Shown here one piece after another: positions 61,332 to 64,000 of a stretch of DNA of 64,000 nucleotides. The DNA is taken from positions 18,445 to 82,444 of the forward strand of contig NZ_LLZG01000198.1 of assembly GCF_001509475.1 (NCBI RefSeq), read 5' to 3'. The stretch comes from Streptomyces regalis. GTDB lineage: Bacteria > Actinomycetota > Actinomycetes > Streptomycetales > Streptomycetaceae. Both the position numbers and the translations under genes were made by a program. Position 1 is the first letter of the stretch. Every line of letters starts with the position of its first letter. A model generated the notes under the pieces. The model saw nothing but the letters and a program-made list of their open reading frames with translations, was not told where the DNA came from and made no database searches.

Positions 61332-62393
61332 TCAGGCGGTGTGGGTGGGGTAGTCGGTGTAGCCGGCCTCGCCGCCGCCGTAGAAAGTGTTGGGGTCGGG
61401 AGTGTTCAGGGGTGCGCCGGTGCGTATGCGCTCGACCAGGTCGGGGTTGGCGAGTGCCATCACGCCGACGGTGACGATGTCGGCCAGGCCGTCTTCGATG
61501 TCCTTCGCGCGGGTGGCGATGTCGGTGCCGGCCCGGTTGAGAACCAAGGTGTTCGGCCACAACTTGCGGAGGGTGTACAGGAGTTCGTCGTCGCCGCCGT
61601 GGCCGATGTGCAGGTAGGCGAGGTCGAGCGGGGCGAGGGCGCGCACGAGTGCCGGGTGCAGCTCGTGGGTGTCGCTCTCCGCGATGTCGTTGAACGGGTT
61701 GCCGGGAGAGATCCGGAAGCCGGTGCGGCCGGCGCCGATCTCGTCCGCCACCGCGGTGGCGACCTCCACCGCAAAGCGGATGCGGTTGTCGATGGAGCCG
61801 CCGTACTGGTCGGTGCGCTGGTTGGTGTTGGTGGCGAGGAACTGGTGCACGAGGTAGCCGTTGGCGCCGTGGATCTCGACGCCGTCGGCGCCGGCCGCGA
61901 TGGCGGCCGCCGCGGCGCGCCGGAAGTCCTCGACCGTCGCGGCGACCTCCTCGGTGGACAACTCGCGCGGAACTGGCATCTCCTGAGGGCCGGACGGGGT
62001 GAACATGGTGCCCGCCGGCTGGACCGGGGAGGGGGCGACCGGCTGCCGGTGGTGGGAGGTGTTGTCGGGGTGGGACATCCGTCCGACGTGCATGAGCTGG
62101 ATGACGATGCGTCCGTTGACCCCGTGCACGGCGTCGGTGACCTTGCGCCAGCCGGCGATGTGCTCCTCGGAGTAGATGCCCGGGGTCAGGAGGTAGCCCT
62201 GGCCGTCGGCGTTGGGCTGGGTGCCCTCAGTGATGATGAGGGCGTGCGAGGCGCGCTGGGCGTAGTACTCGGCGTTCAGCTCGGTGGGTACGCCTTCCGG
62301 GGTGGACCGGTCCCGCGTCATGGGGGCCATCGCAAGCCGGTGCGGCAGGGAGATCTCCCCGGCGACGATCGGGTTCCACAGGGCGTTCAACAT
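61332..62393 (-). CDS. Old Yellow Enzyme family alkene reductase
   Basis: A 353-residue FMN-dependent alkene reductase (NemA/OYE type). Family motifs are LAMAPMTRDRST, the catalytic HGANGYLVHQFLATNTNQRT (His and Asn, with Tyr), the FMN-phosphate site ADIVTVGVMALANPDL, and the C-terminal DPNTFYGGGEAGYTDYPTHT. It uses NAD(P)H to reduce activated C=C bonds such as enones. Intact. A second copy survives only as a 3' scrap at 56485. Confidence 0.94.
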   Translation of the reverse strand: MLNALWNPIVAGEISLPHRLAMAPMTRDRSTPEGVPTELNAEYYAQRASHALIITEGTQPNADGQGYLLTPGIYSEEHIAGWRKVTDAVHGVNGRIVIQLMHVGRMSHPDNTSHHRQPVAPSPVQPAGTMFTPSGPQEMPVPRELSTEEVAATVEDFRRAAAAAIAAGADGVEIHGANGYLVHQFLATNTNQRTDQYGGSIDNRIRFAVEVATAVADEIGAGRTGFRISPGNPFNDIAESDTHELHPALVRALAPLDLAYLHIGHGGDDELLYTLRKLWPNTLVLNRAGTDIATRAKDIEDGLADIVTVGVMALANPDLVERIRTGAPLNTPDPNTFYGGGEAGYTDYPTHTA

Positions 62394-62403
62394 GGAGTTT
62401 CCT

Positions 62404-62731
62404 CAATTACGGGTGAGAGAGAGCTGCGGGGTGGCGGGCTGCCTGCCCCGCGGGCAGCGCGTAGTCGGTGACCGGCCGGATAGGCCCGGTGACCTTCTAC
62501 CGTGGAAGGCGGACTGCGTGGAGGGGCAGTCGGCGGTGCGGACGGGCGTGCAGTCGCGCACATGACCGCCGCCAATGCATGCGGTGCTGGGCCCCGGCTG
62601 TTCGTACGGGCGGGGGCAGGAGGAGGCCGAGTGCGTCGGTCTTCCCCCACGCCACAGGACGCATCGGTCGTGTGCGGCAGCGGCCGTGCCGTTGTCACAA
62701 GGGGACTGCCGCACCGGAGTCGGAGCGGCGG
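62404..62731. other. 328 bp intergenic region
   Basis: No convincing coding frame. A hairpin-like GCTGCCTGCCCCGCGGGCAG lies near 62438-62457, between the SDR stop (62732) and the OYE start (62393), and may act as a terminator or attenuator for minus-strand transcription. Confidence 0.4.
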
Positions 62732-63523
62732 TCAGCCGCGGTAGCGATCGGCCGGGACCCGCTGCGACAGGTTCGGGACGAGCGTCTGACGTGCCTTCTC
62801 GAACGACTCCCAGTCGCTGATCTCCGGCAGTGACGGGATGGTGACGGGCTCCCCGGCGTCGAGGCCGGCGAGCGCCGCGTCGACGGCGTCGTCCGCGCTC
62901 ATGATCCACTCGTCGGGGAACGCCGCGAGGTCGAGGCCGGAGCCGTCCCAGAACTCCGTGCGGACAGCGCCCGGCAGCACGGCCTGCACCGTGACGGGGC
63001 TCTCGGCGAGTTCCTGCTGCAGGGCCTGGGTGAACGTCAGCACGTAGCTCTTGGTGCCGCTGTAGACGGCGCTGACAGGCAGGATGTTGAGGGCCAGGGC
63101 AGAGGAGATGTTCACCACGGTGCCGCGTCCGCGGGCCGTCAGGCCCGGCAGAACAGCGGTGGTCAGCCTGGTCAGCGAGGTCACGTTGAGGTTGATCAGT
63201 GCCTCGGAGGCCGCCGCGTCGGAGGTTGCCAGCGGCGTGAACAGCGACCCGCCGGCGTTGTTGATCAGTACCTCGATGCTCTCGTCGGTCCGTAGACGCT
63301 CCTCGACCACGGAGATCTGCGCCACATCGGTGAGGTCGGCAGTGACGACGTCCACTGCGCGGCCCGTGCGGCTGCGGATGTCCGACGCCAGCGTTTCCAG
63401 CCGCGCAGTGTTCCGGGCCACCAGGATCAGGTCGTAGCCCCGGTCGGCAAGCCGCTGCGCGTAGGCGGTACCCAAGCCGGCGGACGCGCCGGTGACGACA
63501 GCGGTCATGTTCTGCGTGGTCAT
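62732..63523 (-). CDS. Short-chain dehydrogenase/reductase
   Basis: A 263-residue classical SDR: TGASAGLG cofactor motif, NNAG (VLINNAGGSLFTP), Ser in VNISSALA, and the YSGTK active site. Unlike the SDRs at 49881 and 53296 it belongs to another subgroup (ELAESPVTVQAVLPGAVRTE). Intact. It lies upstream of the OYE gene on the same strand, with 338 bp between. A 7-bp inverted repeat 57 bp upstream is a candidate regulator site. Confidence 0.92.
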   Translation of the reverse strand: MTTQNMTAVVTGASAGLGTAYAQRLADRGYDLILVARNTARLETLASDIRSRTGRAVDVVTADLTDVAQISVVEERLRTDESIEVLINNAGGSLFTPLATSDAAASEALINLNVTSLTRLTTAVLPGLTARGRGTVVNISSALALNILPVSAVYSGTKSYVLTFTQALQQELAESPVTVQAVLPGAVRTEFWDGSGLDLAAFPDEWIMSADDAVDAALAGLDAGEPVTIPSLPEISDWESFEKARQTLVPNLSQRVPADRYRG

Positions 63524-63579
63524 GGGTGGATCTCATTTCTGGGCTGGCGGTTGAGTGGGGGCCAAAGCGTCGACCCCGC

Positions 63580-63603
63580 TTTAGATTACGATAAGTATCT
63601 AAA
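63580..63603. promoter_or_regulatory. Inverted-repeat operator upstream of the SDR (site 4)
   Basis: TTTAGAT (63580-63586) and ATCTAAA (63597-63603) form a perfect 7-bp inverted repeat around TACGATAAGT, in the AT-richest DNA of the area. It contains ATTACGATAAGTAT, distantly like sites 1-3. TetR- or HxlR-type binding is likely. Confidence 0.55.
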
Positions 63604-63900
63604 GACATCCAGTCAACGGCCCCCGGCGATGTCGTCAGCCACCGCCCGCAGTCGGAGACCGCTCGACGTGCAGACGGGGCCACAGAGTTGGCGGCCGATC
63701 AGGTCCGGATGGAGAATCCTCGGGCACATGGTCGCCGTGGACCGTCGAGCGCGACGCGAGCCGCTCCCAACCGGCGTCGGATCACCCCCGGCCACTTAGG
63801 GCGGGCAGCACGGTCTCCGGCTCGGCAGCCCCTCGGCTTGCCGCGTATAGGCTCAGGCGCCCAGAGGTAGGGCCCATTTGCCGCCAAAGGGGTTGAACAT
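63604..63900. other. 297 bp between the SDR operator and an IS element
   Basis: No recognised gene. A short minus-strand frame (LRLRAVADDIAGGR) ends at 63613, but no family could be assigned. Confidence 0.4.
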
Positions 63901-63901
63901 G

Positions 63902-64000
63902 CTGAACCGCTCCGGGTCTGATGGAGGCTCGATTCCCTGAGAGGATCGAGTCATGGCACGTCCGTCCCCCTACCCTGCTGAGCTTCGTGAGCGCGCGGTG
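63902..64000 (+). mobile_element. Left end of an IS3-type element (cut by window edge)
   Basis: CTGAACCGCTCCGGGTCTGA looks like the TGAACCGCYCCGG-type terminus common in Streptomyces IS3 elements. It is followed 50 bp later by a transposase start. Only the first 100 bp are in the window. The exact boundary and target duplication cannot be seen. Confidence 0.6.
63953..64000 (+). CDS. IS3-family transposase OrfA, first 16 codons
   Basis: MARPSPYPAELRERAV is the start typical of IS3 OrfA proteins (helix-turn-helix of the HTH_Tnp_1 type, PYPxELRERAV). GAGAGGA lies about 8 nt before the ATG at 63953. The reading frame runs off the window edge. Confidence 0.8.
   Translation, partial: MARPSPYPAELRERAV

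Overview
This is high-GC actinobacterial DNA, most likely from a Streptomyces chromosome. Nearly all genes use G or C in the third codon position, and GTG and TTG starts are frequent. The gene content fits: biotin operon, purB, LuxR and ROK regulators, an ECF41-type sigma factor, F420-type oxidoreductase, Tat-exported PhoD, and SWIM/DUF6493 pair. No rRNA, tRNA or CRISPR array was seen.

Positions 1-49000 look like ordinary core and near-core chromosome. Biotin synthesis comes first: the start of bioF (minus), then bioB-bioA-bioD. Next are a large LuxR regulator, a secreted lipase and a methyltransferase. A ribbon-helix-helix antitoxin with a Fic/Doc-like toxin (8.1-8.7 kb) sits behind an 18-bp perfect palindrome. 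A MacB-type ABC exporter, an F420-type oxidoreductase and a pair of CNNM/CBS membrane proteins follow. Then come an SGNH esterase, a repeat-rich cell-wall protein with an MPETG sorting signal, purB, a mismatch-type uracil-DNA glycosylase, and an ABC exporter with its two-component system. A long regulatory stretch follows (ROK, GntR/UTRA, ECF41 sigma, a MocR-type regulator divergent from an EamA permease). phoD has a PhoP-like direct repeat upstream. The SWIM-DUF6493 operon has a promoter matching the actinobacterial LexA-independent DNA-damage (PafBC) motif. Then come a membrane ACT-GNAT protein, a PLP trans-sulfuration enzyme divergent from an Lrp regulator, a DUF885 peptidase-like protein, an SDR, an Imm21-like protein, a rhodanese divergent from a second Lrp regulator, and sbcD-sbcC.

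Positions 49000-64000 are different: a catabolic accessory region in decay. Intact genes (SDRs, HSL-type esterases, an Old Yellow Enzyme, a PaaI thioesterase, TetR and HxlR regulators) alternate with remnants. The remnants include two acyl-CoA ligases, an enoyl-CoA hydratase end, two flavin-oxidoreductase ends, an SDR with a broken glycine motif, an internally deleted MFS pump, truncated MarR and TetR genes, an amidase end, and an IS481-family transposase fragment. An IS3-type transposase begins at the right edge. Many lesions are single-base indels. Three or four promoters here share a TTACG-N2-CGTAA-type palindrome, suggesting a former TetR-family regulon for oxidising and thioesterifying a hydrophobic or enone-type substrate.

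The points most worth follow-up are the PafBC-type promoter on SWIM-DUF6493, the four-fold Cys-rich octapeptide tail of BioB, the toxin-antitoxin operator, the nested GGGGGACCCCC element translated inside an oxidoreductase, the recurrent 12-bp palindrome CACGCGCGCGTG, and the decayed regulon at the right. All calls come from reading the sequence; no database search was possible.
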